In this document: positions 1 through 8,076 of the stretch, piece after piece | Numbering within the stretch: position 1 is the stretch's first letter | Layout: every line of letters begins with the position of its first letter | NCBI GenBank assembly: GCA_020860605.1 | Contig: JAJBTZ010000018.1 | Location: 1 to 56,565 of the forward strand | Origin: Ruminococcus sp. | GTDB lineage: Bacteria > Bacillota > Clostridia > Oscillospirales > Ruminococcaceae | DNA length: 56,565 nucleotides | Direction: 5' to 3' | Translations under genes and position numbers: made by a program | Notes under the pieces: model-generated | What the model was told of the DNA's origin: nothing | Seen by the model: the letters and a program-made list of their open reading frames with translations, nothing else | The model's database searches: none

Positions 1-240
1 GAAGCGATTTCGCCGAAGGCGAAATCGCCCGCTCGCCCCTTCGGGGCTCGCGCCCTCTCAGTCAGCTGCTTCGCAGCTGCCAGCTCCCCCAGAGGGGGAG
101 CCGAGATTTCCGCTTGCACAAAGCCTTCCTTGAGGCAGCAACTTGGCTCTCCCTCCGGGAGAGCTGTCGCCGAAGGCGACTGAGAGGGCGCGAGCCGAAG
201 GCGAGCGGTCGCCCCGCAGGGGCGACAATTACGAATTAAG
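1..240. repeat. GC-rich host stem-loop repeat, copy 1
   Basis: Seen directly: a run of short palindromes with TTCG-type loops (for example around 5-28, 38-50 and 62-80). Long stretches recur at 1108-1375, including the segment that reads CGCCCTCTCAGTCAGCTGC. The pattern CTCTCCCTCCGGGAGAGC gives a further hairpin near 150. There is no convincing gene here. Such repeats are common between genes in gut Clostridia; any function is unknown. Confidence 0.75.
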
Positions 241-262
241 AATTAAGAAAAGGAGAACCCCC

Positions 263-1000
263 ATGCCCACATCACCCCTCACCACCATCCTCTTCGACCT
301 CGACGGCACGCTTTTGCCGATGGATCAGGAGGTGTTCACCAAGTACTACTTCGGCCTTTTGGCCCGGAAACTTGCCCCTTTGGGATATGAAAAAGACAGC
401 CTCGTCGCTGCTATCTGGAAGGGCACCGGCGCGATGGTAAAAAATGACGGCTCTAAATCAAACGAAGAGGCCTTTTGGAACACATTCTCTGGCATAACCC
501 GCCCCGATGCCCGGGACGACATGCCGGTTTTCGAGGACTTCTACCGAAACGATTTCCAGCAGGCGAAGGCCAGCTGTGGCTTCAACCTGGAGGCGAAGAA
601 AACCGTCGACGAGCTCAAGAGAATGGGCTTCCGTGTATCCTTAGCTACAAACCCGATCTTCCCCGCCATCGCGACCGAGTCGCGAATCCGCTGGGCAGGC
701 CTCGAGCCTGACGACTTCGAAGCCTACACCACATACGAAAACTCCCGCTTCTGCAAGCCGAATCCGAAGTATTTCGAGGAGGTCTGCAATTCTCTGGGAG
801 TCACTCCCACCGAGTGCCTCATGGTCGGCAACGACATGGACGAGGACACCCCGGCTGCCAGCCTTGGGATGAAGGTTTTCATCCTGACCGACTGCCTGAT
901 TAATAAGTCTGGCAGAGACTTAGGAGAGTTTCCGCATGGGGGATTTTCGGATTTGATGGACTACGTCAAATCCGTGATTAACGGGAGCACCGCTCCCTGA
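263..1000 (+). CDS. HAD-family hydrolase (phosphatase)
   Basis: A 245-residue haloacid-dehalogenase-fold hydrolase, expected to remove phosphate from a small molecule in the cytoplasm; the substrate cannot be told. Motif I FDLDGT is at residues 11-16 with the nucleophile Asp12, motif II is the SLATNP stretch in mid-protein, and motif IV VGNDMDED is near residue 188. The start at 263 is chosen because AGGAGA sits 6 bases upstream; the reading frame is open further upstream but runs into repeat DNA. It is monocistronic, flanked by repeats on both sides. The GC-rich codon use matches the ABC exporter that follows and differs from the island genes. The family call is firm, the specific activity unknown. 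Confidence 0.9.
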   Translation: MPTSPLTTILFDLDGTLLPMDQEVFTKYYFGLLARKLAPLGYEKDSLVAAIWKGTGAMVKNDGSKSNEEAFWNTFSGITRPDARDDMPVFEDFYRNDFQQAKASCGFNLEAKKTVDELKRMGFRVSLATNPIFPAIATESRIRWAGLEPDDFEAYTTYENSRFCKPNPKYFEEVCNSLGVTPTECLMVGNDMDEDTPAASLGMKVFILTDCLINKSGRDLGEFPHGGFSDLMDYVKSVINGSTAP

Positions 1001-1075
1001 TTGTAGGGGCGGATATTATCCGCCCGAAAACCCTCTGGCAAACCGTAACGGGCGGATGATATCCGCCCCTACATT
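1001..1075. repeat. Inverted repeat, GGGCGGAT-type
   Basis: TGTAGGGGCGGATATTATCC at 1002 is mirrored by the sequence ending at 1075, with an arm of about 25 bases and two mismatches. It starts directly after the HAD stop codon, so it may end transcription. The same kind of element is scattered through many clostridial genomes. Confidence 0.7.
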
Positions 1076-1107
1076 GTTCGGCTACAGCGACTGGCGTCGC
1101 CTCCGCC

Positions 1108-1375
1108 GAAGCGATTTCGCCTTCGGCGAAATCGCCCGCTCGCCCCTTCGGGGCTCGCGCCCTCTCAGTCAGCTGCTTCGCAGCTGCCAGCTCTCCCAGA
1201 GGGAGAGCCGAGTTGTTGCCTCAAGGAAGGCTTTGTGCAAGCGGATATCTTGGCTCCCCCTCTGGGGGAGCTGTCGCCGAAGGTGACTGAGAGGGCGCCG
1301 ACCGAAGGGAGGCGCTTCGGCGAAGGAGGCAACGCCTCCGTAGCCGAACCTCCCCTTTCAGGGGAGGCTTTTATC
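1108..1375. repeat. GC-rich host stem-loop repeat, copy 2
   Basis: This repeats the block at 1-240 with small changes and an inverted half: CTGGGGGAGCTGTCGCCGAA reappears near 1263. It fills the gap between the HAD gene and the ABC exporter and ends just before the exporter's ribosome site at 1381. No gene is seen in it. Confidence 0.75.
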
Positions 1376-1455
1376 ACGAAAGGAGAAAAAATGAAAACCC
1401 TCAAAAACCTCACATCCTCCGCCGATTCCTGCCGTATCTCCTCAAGTACAAGTGG

Positions 1456-3162
1456 ATGATGATTTTCGACCTCTTCTGCGCGGCGCTGACGACGCTTTGC
1501 GACATTGTGCTGCCGCAGATGATAAGCTATCTGACCAATGCGGCGGTGGATTCTTCCATAATATTGACCGTCGAGAGCGTTCTCAGGCTGGCGGGAGTGT
1601 ATGTTGTACTCCGAATTATTGACAGCGCTGCCAATTTCTATATGGCTTCCACCGGCCACATTATGGGCGTTTACATCGAGACCGACATGAGGTCGGACGC
1701 GTTCAGGCACCTCCAGCGCCTCAGCTCGACCTACTACTCGAACACGAAGGTCGGCACCATCATGGGCAGAATCACGAACGACCTCTTCGACGTCACCGAG
1801 TTCGCCCACCATTGCCCGGAGGAGTTCTTCATCGCGGGCATCAAGCTTGTCGCCTCGTTCGTCATCCTTTGCGGGACGAGCATCGCGCTGACGGCGATCA
1901 TCTTCGCCTGCGTTCCCTTGATGATCATCATCAGCTTCACCATCAACAAGCATCTCAAAGCCATTTTCTACAAGCAGAGGGTGAAAGTGGGAGAACTTAA
2001 CTCCACTATTGAAGACAGCCTCCTCGGGCAGCAGGTCATCAAGACCTTTGCAGCCGAGGACGAGGAAATCGGGCGGTTCGAGAAGAACAACCAGGAGTTT
2101 AAGCAGGTTAAGAAAAAGAGCTACTACATTCAGGCGACCCTCAACACCTCAACCCGCCTCTTCGACGGCATCATGTACACCGTCGTCCTGCTTGCTGGCG
2201 GGCTGTTTCTCGTGAACGGGAGAATCAACGCCGGCGACCTCGTCGCGTATGTCATGTATGTCGGCACGCTGATTACCACAATCCGTACAATTGTAAATTA
2301 TCTCGAGCAGTTCCAGAGAGGAATGACTGGAATTGAGAGATTTTTGGAAATAATGGACACCCCGGTCGACATCTCCGACAAGCCTGACGCCAAAGATCTG
2401 GCGGTGAAATCTGGCGAAATCGAGTTTAGGGACGTCAGCTTCGAGTACCCGGACGACCACAACCGGGTTCTCCATAACGTCAACCTGAAGATTCACCCGG
2501 GTGAGAAGCTGGCACTTGTCGGCCCCTCAGGAGGAGGCAAGACGACCCTCGTCAGCCTGATCCCCCGTTTTTACGACGTCACCGACGGCGAGATCTTAAT
2601 CGACGGTCAGGACATCCGGGACGTGACCCTCAAGAGCCTTCGGACCTCTGTCGGCGTCGTCCAGCAGGACGTCTACCTCTTCAGCGGAACCGTCGCCGAA
2701 AACATCGCCTATGGCGATTTCAATGCGAGCCGTGAGGACATCATCCGCGCTGCCAAGCTTGCCGGTGCCGACAGCTTCATCTCGGAGCTCAAGGACGGCT
2801 ACGACACCTATGTCGGCGAGCGAGGCGTCAAGCTCTCAGGCGGTCAGAAGCAGCGAATTTCAATCGCGCGAGTCTTCCTCAAGAACCCGCCGATTCTCCT
2901 TTTGGATGAGGCGACCAGTGCCCTCGACAACGAGAGCGAGGTATTGGTCGGCCGAAGCCTCGACCTCTTAGCAGAGGGCAGAACCACTCTCACAATCGCC
3001 CACCGCCTCACCACCATCAAAAACGCCGACAGAATCATAGTTCTCGGCTCCGACGGCATTGAAGAAGAGGGGACGCATGAGGAGCTGCTACAGCATGAAG
3101 GGCTGTACTTCAGGTTGTGGAATGGGTTGATTGAGGGGGAGACGATGGGGAATAAACTATAA
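1456..3162 (+). CDS. ABC exporter, fused membrane and ATPase domains; N-terminus frameshifted
   Basis: A half-size ABC exporter (type IV fold, MsbA-like) that would dimerise in the membrane; the substrate is unknown. About six membrane segments fill residues 1-290. The ATPase domain has Walker A GPSGGGKTT at 356-364, Q-loop VVQQD, signature LSGGQ at 460, Walker B ILLLDEATSALD at about 480 and H-loop IAHRL. The likely true start is ATG 1391, 6 bases after AGGAGA, giving MKTLKNL. That frame meets a stop at 1457, while the homologous-looking FLPYLLKYKW lies one frame away, just upstream of 1456. A single missing base around 1409-1420 would join them. Either the gene is broken at its 5' end or the base is an assembly error; the remaining frame is full length. 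Confidence 0.88.
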   Translation: MMIFDLFCAALTTLCDIVLPQMISYLTNAAVDSSIILTVESVLRLAGVYVVLRIIDSAANFYMASTGHIMGVYIETDMRSDAFRHLQRLSSTYYSNTKVGTIMGRITNDLFDVTEFAHHCPEEFFIAGIKLVASFVILCGTSIALTAIIFACVPLMIIISFTINKHLKAIFYKQRVKVGELNSTIEDSLLGQQVIKTFAAEDEEIGRFEKNNQEFKQVKKKSYYIQATLNTSTRLFDGIMYTVVLLAGGLFLVNGRINAGDLVAYVMYVGTLITTIRTIVNYLEQFQRGMTGIERFLEIMDTPVDISDKPDAKDLAVKSGEIEFRDVSFEYPDDHNRVLHNVNLKIHPGEKLALVGPSGGGKTTLVSLIPRFYDVTDGEILIDGQDIRDVTLKSLRTSVGVVQQDVYLFSGTVAENIAYGDFNASREDIIRAAKLAGADSFISELKDGYDTYVGERGVKLSGGQKQRISIARVFLKNPPILLLDEATSALDNESEVLVGRSLDLLAEGRTTLTIAHRLTTIKNADRIIVLGSDGIEEEGTHEELLQHEGLYFRLWNGLIEGETMGNKL

Positions 3163-3207
3163 CCAAACCCCTGAGAAACCCAGGCGGGTGATGCCCGCCA
3201 CTACATA

Positions 3208-3295
3208 GTCGCCACTTCGTGGCGACGACTTCGCTTCGCGAAGTCGGCAAGTTCGGCTTCGCCGAACTTGCACCCCTCCACCGCGCTTCGCGCGG
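3208..3295. repeat. Row of four perfect hairpins
   Basis: Four back-to-back palindromes with central CTTCG-type loops lie at 3208-3226, 3227-3245, 3248-3270 and 3281-3295. Each has an arm of 5 to 9 bases. They follow the exporter gene and probably mark the right edge of the host-like DNA. No coding capacity is seen. Confidence 0.8.
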
Positions 3296-3382
3296 TCCCC
3301 CTCCCCCTTTGCGGGTGCAACTTAGGGGTTCCAGAAAACAAGCTAAGTTTTAAGGACAGCCTTTAAGTGAGCAAAGAAATAT

Positions 3383-3424
3383 GGTCATGTAAGAGCAGAA
3401 ATGCTTTTGCATGACCGTTTTTTT
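3383..3424. terminator. Rho-independent terminator (possibly two-way)
   Basis: GGTCATG at 3383 pairs with CATGACC ending at 3416, with an inner stem AGAGCA/TGCTTT, followed by GTTTTTTT on the plus strand. On the minus strand the hairpin is followed by ATATTTCTTT, so it may also end the minus-strand gene that stops at 3442. Confidence 0.7.
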
Positions 3425-3441
3425 ATTCTGCAAGCTATTAT

Positions 3442-3801
3442 TTATCCTACCATTCTGATTGCCGGAACAACCTTGTATTCTCCGGTCAGCCAATCGGTGT
3501 ACTTAACCTTGACCTCGGTCAAGCCGGTCATCTTGAAGCCGTGCTTCTCAAAAGCCGCAAGTCTGTCGATGAGGTTTGAGAAGGTGCAACTGATGGTGAA
3601 CTCACTGATGTCGTTCTCTCTGAGGGTCTTGACTATCTCCTCGATGTCTTCTTCCCAAATAACATCGTCAAGGTCTATCTGGTCGTTTCCAACTGTCTTG
3701 CTGTTGTAGTAAGCCCAGAACATTGTGCTGTTGATTCCGTACTCTTCGAGGTTGGTTGCCTTTTCTTCAATCGCTCTTTCAAAAACTTCAATCTTCTTCA
3801 T
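3442..3801 (-). CDS. Conserved small protein of unknown function
   Basis: A 119-residue soluble acidic protein; I do not recognise a domain. There are no membrane segments or Cys clusters. The start is supported by GGAGGAAACACC directly before ATG. It is the last of a row of minus-strand single-gene cassettes, each with the shared promoter (here at 3852-3880). Similar small proteins occur in mobile elements of gut Clostridia, so an accessory role (element maintenance or host takeover) is possible, but this is inference. Confidence 0.75.
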   Translation of the reverse strand: MKKIEVFERAIEEKATNLEEYGINSTMFWAYYNSKTVGNDQIDLDDVIWEEDIEEIVKTLRENDISEFTISCTFSNLIDRLAAFEKHGFKMTGLTEVKVKYTDWLTGEYKVVPAIRMVG

Positions 3802-3851
3802 GGTGTTTCCTCCGTTTTTTATTTGGGGTCTTTGCCCCTTTCGTTATGTGT

Positions 3852-3880
3852 ATATTAACTCTAAACCAGAGGAAAAGCAA
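3852..3880 (-). promoter_or_regulatory. Cassette promoter A
   Basis: On the minus strand: -35 TTGCTT, 17-base spacer, -10 TAATAT. The spacer keeps the core CTC...TTTAGAG seen in promoters B to E. It reads toward the gene starting at 3801. Confidence 0.7.
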
Positions 3881-3965
3881 GTCATTTTTGAGAAATATTG
3901 TACACAAATAATCGAGAGAAAACAGGGACATGAATTGTGTATATTATGCCTTTTCCATATACGAA

Positions 3966-3991
3966 ACACAACCCCTTTCGGGGTTCTGTGT
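3966..3991 (-). terminator. Cassette hairpin (CCCC-TTTC-GGGG)
   Basis: ACACAACCCC pairs with GGGGTTCTGTGT around a TTTC loop. It lies between the stop of the gene ending at 4007 and promoter A. It is probably that gene's terminator, though the U-run is short. Confidence 0.5.
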
Positions 3992-4006
3992 CCGGCTTTC
4001 TGTGGC

Positions 4007-4297
4007 TTAGTTCAGCTTGCTTGCGAAAAGCGCAAGTGCCTCATCGGAGTAGTAATCCTTCCAATGCTCAGGGTCAATGCCTCTGATGTAGAAGATTCGC
4101 TCATTCTCATCGAAGAACGTGGGGTTGGTGCTGACTTCGTCGGGGTGGAAGCCGTAGCTCGTGTAAAGCTCGTGCAGGGCTTTCTTGTACTCGCTTCCTG
4201 CATTGGTGCGAATGCTCAGGGTGGTTTCGTAGCCCATGTCTAAGATTTTAACCATTTTTCTCATGTAGTTGTACTCGTTTCTCTCTGTTCTGGTCAT
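4007..4297 (-). CDS. Conserved small protein of unknown function
   Basis: A 96-residue basic protein, probably cytoplasmic; no recognised domain. GAGGAGGATATTAAA precedes the ATG, fixing the start. It has its own upstream promoter (B, 4349-4377) and is followed by the shared hairpin at 3966, so it is a stand-alone cassette. The central part (ALHELYTSYGFHPDEV) suggests a compact helical fold. Function unknown. Confidence 0.72.
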   Translation of the reverse strand: MTRTERNEYNYMRKMVKILDMGYETTLSIRTNAGSEYKKALHELYTSYGFHPDEVSTNPTFFDENERIFYIRGIDPEHWKDYYSDEALALFASKLN

Positions 4298-4348
4298 TTT
4301 AATATCCTCCTCGGTTTGTTTAGGGTTTCTATCCCTTTCGGTATGTGT

Positions 4349-4377
4349 ATATTAACTCTAAAGAGGAGAAATATCAA
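4349..4377 (-). promoter_or_regulatory. Cassette promoter B
   Basis: Minus strand: -35 TTGATA, 17-base spacer with CTCCTCTTTAGAG, -10 TAATAT. It drives the gene starting at 4297. Confidence 0.7.
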
Positions 4378-4462
4378 GTTAAATGTGAGAAATATTATAT
4401 ACAAATATTGAGGAAGAAATCTGATCGGTCTTTGTGTACATTATGCCTATTCGGTGTACGAA

Positions 4463-4487
4463 ACACAACCCCTTTCGGGGTTCTGTA
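4463..4487 (-). terminator. Cassette hairpin (CCCC-TTTC-GGGG)
   Basis: The same hairpin as at 3966 (ACACAACCCC, TTTC, GGGGTTCTGT), just after the stop of the gene ending at 4500 and before promoter B. Probable terminator. Confidence 0.5.
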
Positions 4488-4499
4488 TCCGGCTGTGGC

Positions 4500-4673
4500 T
4501 TAAATTTCGCTTAACACCTTCTGCATTTCTTTCAAAGCATTCTCGCACAATTCCTTCTTGCTGACGCCGTACAGCTTGTTAATCGACTCCTCGCTCAGTC
4601 TGGAGTTGTAGGCAATGCCTTCCGCAAGTTCTCTTAATCTCTCGTATCCCTTGTCCGCATTTGTTTTCTTCAT
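4500..4673 (-). CDS. Small helical protein of unknown function
   Basis: A 57-residue protein, MKKTNADKGYERLRELAEG at the N-terminus, predicted to be all helical and soluble. AGGAGGTACACACC lies before the ATG. It sits 25 bases after the stop of the gene ending at 4699 and so is probably cotranscribed with it from promoter C. No recognised domain; the length and strong ribosome site make it a credible gene. Confidence 0.65.
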   Translation of the reverse strand: MKKTNADKGYERLRELAEGIAYNSRLSEESINKLYGVSKKELCENALKEMQKVLSEI

Positions 4674-4698
4674 GGTGTGTACCTCCTGTAGTTTTGGT

Positions 4699-4893
4699 TC
4701 AGATTCCTTTGTCCCATGAGAAGCCTTTTTGCTCTCTCTTGGTAATCATCATGTCCCGAAGGCTCATGAATTGCGTGTGGCTGAGTTCGTAGCTTGAGTA
4801 GCTCTGGCAGATTGCAATGTGTGCAGCCTTGAGGTCTCTCTCGGTTTCAATCTTCTCTACCTGAGTTTTGAATGCTTTGTAGGTCTTTGTCAT
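4699..4893 (-). CDS. Small helical protein of unknown function
   Basis: A 64-residue mostly helical, mildly basic protein; no recognised domain. AAGGAGGCAAACAGCC precedes ATG 4893. It is the first gene after promoter C and is followed closely by the 57-residue gene. It may act with that partner, but nothing in either sequence shows how. Confidence 0.65.
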   Translation of the reverse strand: MTKTYKAFKTQVEKIETERDLKAAHIAICQSYSSYELSHTQFMSLRDMMITKREQKGFSWDKGI

Positions 4894-4923
4894 GGCTGTT
4901 TGCCTCCTTGTTTTGTTATGTGT

Positions 4924-4952
4924 ATATTAACTCTAAAGAGGAGAAATAGCAA
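4924..4952 (-). promoter_or_regulatory. Cassette promoter C
   Basis: Minus strand: -35 TTGCTA, 17-base spacer with CTCCTCTTTAGAG, -10 TAATAT. It drives the two small genes 4893-4500. Confidence 0.72.
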
Positions 4953-5029
4953 GTCATATTTTAAAAATATTATACACAAATAAATGAGGAGAATTCAGGA
5001 GGGTGCTTGTGTAAATTATGCCTATACGA

Positions 5030-5055
5030 GACACAGCCCCTTTCGGGGTGTTGTC
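5030..5055 (-). terminator. Cassette hairpin (CCCC-TTTC-GGGG)
   Basis: GACACAGCCCC and GGGGTGTTGTC form a stem around TTTC. It follows the stop of the gene ending at 5062 and precedes promoter C, matching the hairpins at 3966 and 4463. Confidence 0.5.
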
Positions 5056-5061
5056 TTTCTG

Positions 5062-5277
5062 TCAGTCCCAAATTCCGAGAATCTGGTGAACGTAGCTGAT
5101 TGATACCTGTTTGCCGTAAATCCCGTGAAGGATTAAGTAGTTCGAAGCGTCCAATCTGTTCTTTGCATACACCAGAAGCCTGATTGTCTTCTTCGTCCCT
5201 CTCGGAATAAACTCGATTTCTATAAGCTCTGTTCCTTCCGTCTTCTGATTCAAAAGCTGACCGTCTTTCAATGTCAT
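5062..5277 (-). CDS. Small protein of unknown function
   Basis: A 71-residue protein with a likely beta-rich first half (ELIEIEFIPRGTKKTIRLLVYA). GAGGAGGACACGAAA precedes ATG 5277. It lies 13 bases after the stop of the 193-residue gene at 5291 and is probably cotranscribed with it. No family recognised. Confidence 0.65.
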   Translation of the reverse strand: MTLKDGQLLNQKTEGTELIEIEFIPRGTKKTIRLLVYAKNRLDASNYLILHGIYGKQVSISYVHQILGIWD

Positions 5278-5290
5278 TTTCGTGTCCTCC

Positions 5291-5872
5291 TCAATGAATT
5301 CTGTATGCAGTGTTGTTGCAGCTAATTATGTAGCCGTTTCCGTAGTGATAAACTCTGTCGATGTCGGAAATCTTCTTGCGACCGCACTTTGGTTGACGGC
5401 GAATGTATGCTAAAGCAATCTGCTTGGCGGATTCAGGAAGCTCTCTGGTTTCATCAAGGTCACGAGCTTTGTAACGCTCTAACTGCTTCTTTCTGGCTTC
5501 GTTTGCTTCTTCCTCTGTGCCATAATAGGTGCTCCCGTTTCTGCTTCTGCTTCCTACTTGGTAGTAGGTCTCGGAGCTGATTATCTCAAGCCTGTCGTTC
5601 CAAATTGTCCTTGCACACAAACCGCTGACTGCATTAGGAATAACTCCTTCTCTTGCCGAAACCTTGCCGACCTTAATCTCAAGTCCCTCTCCAAAAGCGT
5701 AACCGCTGAATCTGTCGAGGAGAACCCTGATTACCTCTTTGCCATCGGTAAGGTCGACCTTGCTTATTTCACCTTGCGAACCACTCATTGTCGCCGTGTT
5801 GATGGTGTAACCTCTTGCGATGAGCTCCGCAACCTTTGCCGTGAACTTTGCGTTAATATCCTTGTAAAACAT
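5291..5872 (-). CDS. Conserved protein of unknown function
   Basis: A 193-residue soluble protein. The start at 5872 is chosen for GGAGGATACAAA in front of it; the frame is open 28 codons further upstream but without a ribosome site. Charged, with a helical basic stretch in the middle (EEEANEARKKQLERYKARD). I do not recognise a family. It is the first gene after promoter D and is followed by the 71-residue gene. Confidence 0.7.
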   Translation of the reverse strand: MFYKDINAKFTAKVAELIARGYTINTATMSGSQGEISKVDLTDGKEVIRVLLDRFSGYAFGEGLEIKVGKVSAREGVIPNAVSGLCARTIWNDRLEIISSETYYQVGSRSRNGSTYYGTEEEANEARKKQLERYKARDLDETRELPESAKQIALAYIRRQPKCGRKKISDIDRVYHYGNGYIISCNNTAYRIH

Positions 5873-5986
5873 TTTGTATCCTCCGTTTATTCTGGGGCTT
5901 GGTCTCGCCTGTCGGCTCGGTCGGTGCTTCTCAGCTTTCAGCTGAGAGGTCTCCACCGGAGACCCGCACCCCTTGTCGTTATGTGT

Positions 5987-6015
5987 ATATTAACTCTAAA
6001 GGAGAGAAATAGCAA
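5987..6015 (-). promoter_or_regulatory. Cassette promoter D
   Basis: Minus strand: -35 TTGCTA, 17-base spacer, -10 TAATAT, with the shared TTTAGAG core. The stretch 6016-6176 between it and the next gene holds three short palindromes (near 6085, 6128 and 6145) and no gene. Confidence 0.7.
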
Positions 6016-6176
6016 GTTATATTTTAAAAATATTATACGCAAAGAATCAAAGAGGAATCAGATCTGTGTTTGTGTAGATTATGACTTCCGGAATACCCGG
6101 AAGTATGAGTGATAGCTCTCAATGTATCTGTACGAGATACAGAGCCAACCGGCTCCGTTCTCTTGGTGGGTTCATT

Positions 6177-6392
6177 TCAGTCACATTCGTCCTCTTCGTC
6201 CGTGCAAACACTCTTTCCCATCATCAGGTCAGTGAGAATTTTCATGTATCTTGAACACTCACTTGAGCCGGTGTCACACTCAATTACTCCTTGCCGGAAG
6301 AATTCGATGGCTTCCTTCCGGCTTGTCCATTCCTGTTTTTCACCGTAGCAGACGGTTACAACGACAGCCTTTGCTTCACTCGGAAACTTCAT
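6177..6392 (-). CDS. Small conserved protein of mobile elements
   Basis: A 71-residue protein starting MKFPSEAKAVVV, with a helical centre (TSRKEAIEFFRQGVIEC) and a Cys/Asp-rich tail ending EDECD. The start at 6392 has GGAGG 8 bases upstream; that ribosome site lies inside the end of the preceding gene, which overlaps by 17 bases, so the two are translationally coupled. Proteins with the KEAIEFF...C pattern are frequent in clostridial integrative elements; their function is unknown to me. Confidence 0.7.
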   Translation of the reverse strand: MKFPSEAKAVVVTVCYGEKQEWTSRKEAIEFFRQGVIECDTGSSECSRYMKILTDLMMGKSVCTDEEDECD

Positions 6393-7035
6393 GCTTAGCA
6401 CCTCCGTTTCGGAAAGCCGATGAACCGGTCAGGTTCTTCAGAAGAATTTTCCGCTCGGTCTTGTACTCTTCACCAATGAATCCAAGCCGGAGGAGAAAGC
6501 AACGGAAAGCATACTTCTCATTGTCTGTTTCTTTCTCAGTCTTGTTGATTCTCTTCTGTTCCTTGCTCATCTTGCAGATTGCCGCAATAAAGTGGGTGTA
6601 AGCCTGAATGGAATCAGGGTCTGGGAGTTCCTTGAACCACGGGAACGAAATCTTGTCTTCTTCTATTTCAATCGGAAGATTGTCGATTCCAAGAGCTTTC
6701 TTAATAAGCTCTCCTTTGGATTCCAGAAGATTGGTGAGGTTTCCAGCCGAAACGGAGTCGAGCGGAACTGAAACCGTAAGACCGGTTTCTTCGCTTTCTT
6801 CAGGTTCTTCAAACTCGAACCCTGCGTCGCTTATTCCTTCTAAGACATTCTCGACTATATCGCTGTCGCTTCTGTCGGAGAAGGTAAGCGTACCGTCTTT
6901 GGTGACTGTGAAGAAGTCAATCTCGTAGGAGAATGTGGGTGCTCCTTTGTACTCAGGCTTAGCTCCCGTCAACTCGGAAATGGTGTTGACCAGTTCCTTT
7001 CTTCTTGTTCCTGTTACGTTGTATTTCACTTCCAT
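6376..7035 (-). CDS. Virulence-related-type protein of clostridial mobile elements
   Basis: A 219-residue protein. The opening MEVKYNVTGTRRKELV...ISELTGA resembles proteins loosely labelled virulence-related in integrative elements of gut Firmicutes; no enzymatic motif is visible. The middle is acidic (EEPEESEE), the end basic. AGGAGGTATTCAC precedes ATG 7035. It is the first gene after promoter E and overlaps the next gene by 17 bases. The family link is from memory of the N-terminal pattern and is only moderately sure. Confidence 0.72.
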   Translation of the reverse strand: MEVKYNVTGTRRKELVNTISELTGAKPEYKGAPTFSYEIDFFTVTKDGTLTFSDRSDSDIVENVLEGISDAGFEFEEPEESEETGLTVSVPLDSVSAGNLTNLLESKGELIKKALGIDNLPIEIEEDKISFPWFKELPDPDSIQAYTHFIAAICKMSKEQKRINKTEKETDNEKYAFRCFLLRLGFIGEEYKTERKILLKNLTGSSAFRNGGAKHEVSE

Positions 7036-7067
7036 GTGAATACCTCCTTGAGTAATTTTGTAACTGT

Positions 7068-7096
7068 ATATTCGCTCTAAAAGGAGATAAAGTCAA
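7068..7096 (-). promoter_or_regulatory. Cassette promoter E
   Basis: Minus strand: -35 TTGACT, 17-base spacer with CTCCTTTTAGAG, -10 GAATAT. It is the most distant member of the five-promoter set and the best -35 box. The stretch from here to 7420 holds nothing else I can name. Confidence 0.72.
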
Positions 7097-7422
7097 CGAT
7101 TTCAGGCGTAGAATATGTGAAAAATTATCTCTCGGTATCTTGTGAGTAATACACAATGCTCGACAAACGTCATGCATAAACTTCTGCAAAATCCAACTTC
7201 AGACGAAGTCCATCGATGTGCACTGGGTCTAAAATAAAAGAAATCTCAAAAAACTTGCTTCAGGAAAACTAAATTTGTTGCTGTCATGAACTCAAGACCA
7301 CAAAGACTTGTGTTTTTCAAAACAACGATGTATAATACTTGATAAAGGGCTTAATTTTAAGTCTTCCTGTTGACAACTATCTTAAATTCATCTCCAATCT
7401 TTGCAAATTATTTATAGGCTTG

Positions 7423-7451
7423 TTGACATCTATCATAAAACCGATTATAAT
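7423..7451 (+). promoter_or_regulatory. Sigma-A promoter of the AbiE pair
   Basis: TTGACA, 17-base spacer, TATAAT: a consensus promoter 32 bases upstream of the antitoxin start. AbiE operons are usually repressed by AbiEi binding inverted repeats over the promoter. Another TTGACA lies at 7371, so the control region may be longer. Confidence 0.8.
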
Positions 7452-7482
7452 ATTATCAGTTTGTAACCAAGAGGTGACTGAT

Positions 7483-8076
7483 ATGGACTTTATCGCTGAG
7501 CTGACTGCCATTGCAAAAGAAAACGGTGGAATTATTGAAAATAAAGTTGCGGCTGAGCATGGCATTTCAAGAGCGATGCTTTCAAAGCTCTACAAAAAGG
7601 GCAAAATCAATCGTATTAAGACGGGACAGTATATCCTCCCTGATGATATTGAAGATGAACTGCTGTCGATAAGCAAGAGGTCGAAGTGGATTGTGTTTTC
7701 GCACGAGACAGCTTTGTTCCTGAATGGAATTTCCGACAGAACGCCATTTAAACACACCGTGACTGCGCCTATTGGACATGGACAGTCAGCAGTATTGAGT
7801 TCCGAGTGCAAGGTTTACTATATCAAGGCGGATTGGTTTGACATCGGAAGAACCGAGCTTAAAACTCCTGCCGGAAATCTTGTCCCATGCTACGACTTAG
7901 AAAAAACGGTCTGCGACATAGTCAGAAGTCGCAACAAGATGGGAACAGAGACTTTTTTAGCGGCATTGAAGCTCTATGCTGACTGTCCCAGAAAGGACCT
8001 GAATAAGCTCAATGCTTACGCAACAACGATGCACGTTGCCAAGATTCTTCGCCGGTATCTGGAGGTGCTTTTATGA
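7483..8076 (+). CDS. abiEi: AbiEi antitoxin, transcriptional repressor
   Basis: A 197-residue AbiEi-family antitoxin. AbiE is a type IV toxin-antitoxin and phage-abortive system in which AbiEi represses the operon and counteracts AbiEii without stable binding. Seen here: an N-terminal winged helix (residues 1-50, HGISRAMLSKLYKKGKINRI), then the AbiEi C-terminal region with FSHETALFLNGISDR and CYDLEKTVCDIVR. The start at 7483 has GAGGTGACT upstream; the frame is open earlier but lacks a ribosome site. It overlaps the toxin by four bases (ATGA), the normal AbiE arrangement. Length is typical. Its perfect promoter suggests strong expression balanced by autorepression. Confidence 0.93.
   Translation: MDFIAELTAIAKENGGIIENKVAAEHGISRAMLSKLYKKGKINRIKTGQYILPDDIEDELLSISKRSKWIVFSHETALFLNGISDRTPFKHTVTAPIGHGQSAVLSSECKVYYIKADWFDIGRTELKTPAGNLVPCYDLEKTVCDIVRSRNKMGTETFLAALKLYADCPRKDLNKLNAYATTMHVAKILRRYLEVLL

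Noticed and set aside
1165-1953. A 262-codon minus-strand frame over the exporter start
   Set aside because: It runs antisense through the ABC exporter and the palindromic repeat; it has repeat-derived low complexity and no domain.
3208-3295. Attachment site of the island
   Set aside because: The four hairpins mark the host/island transition, but no matching direct repeat was found near the recombinase end at 56500.
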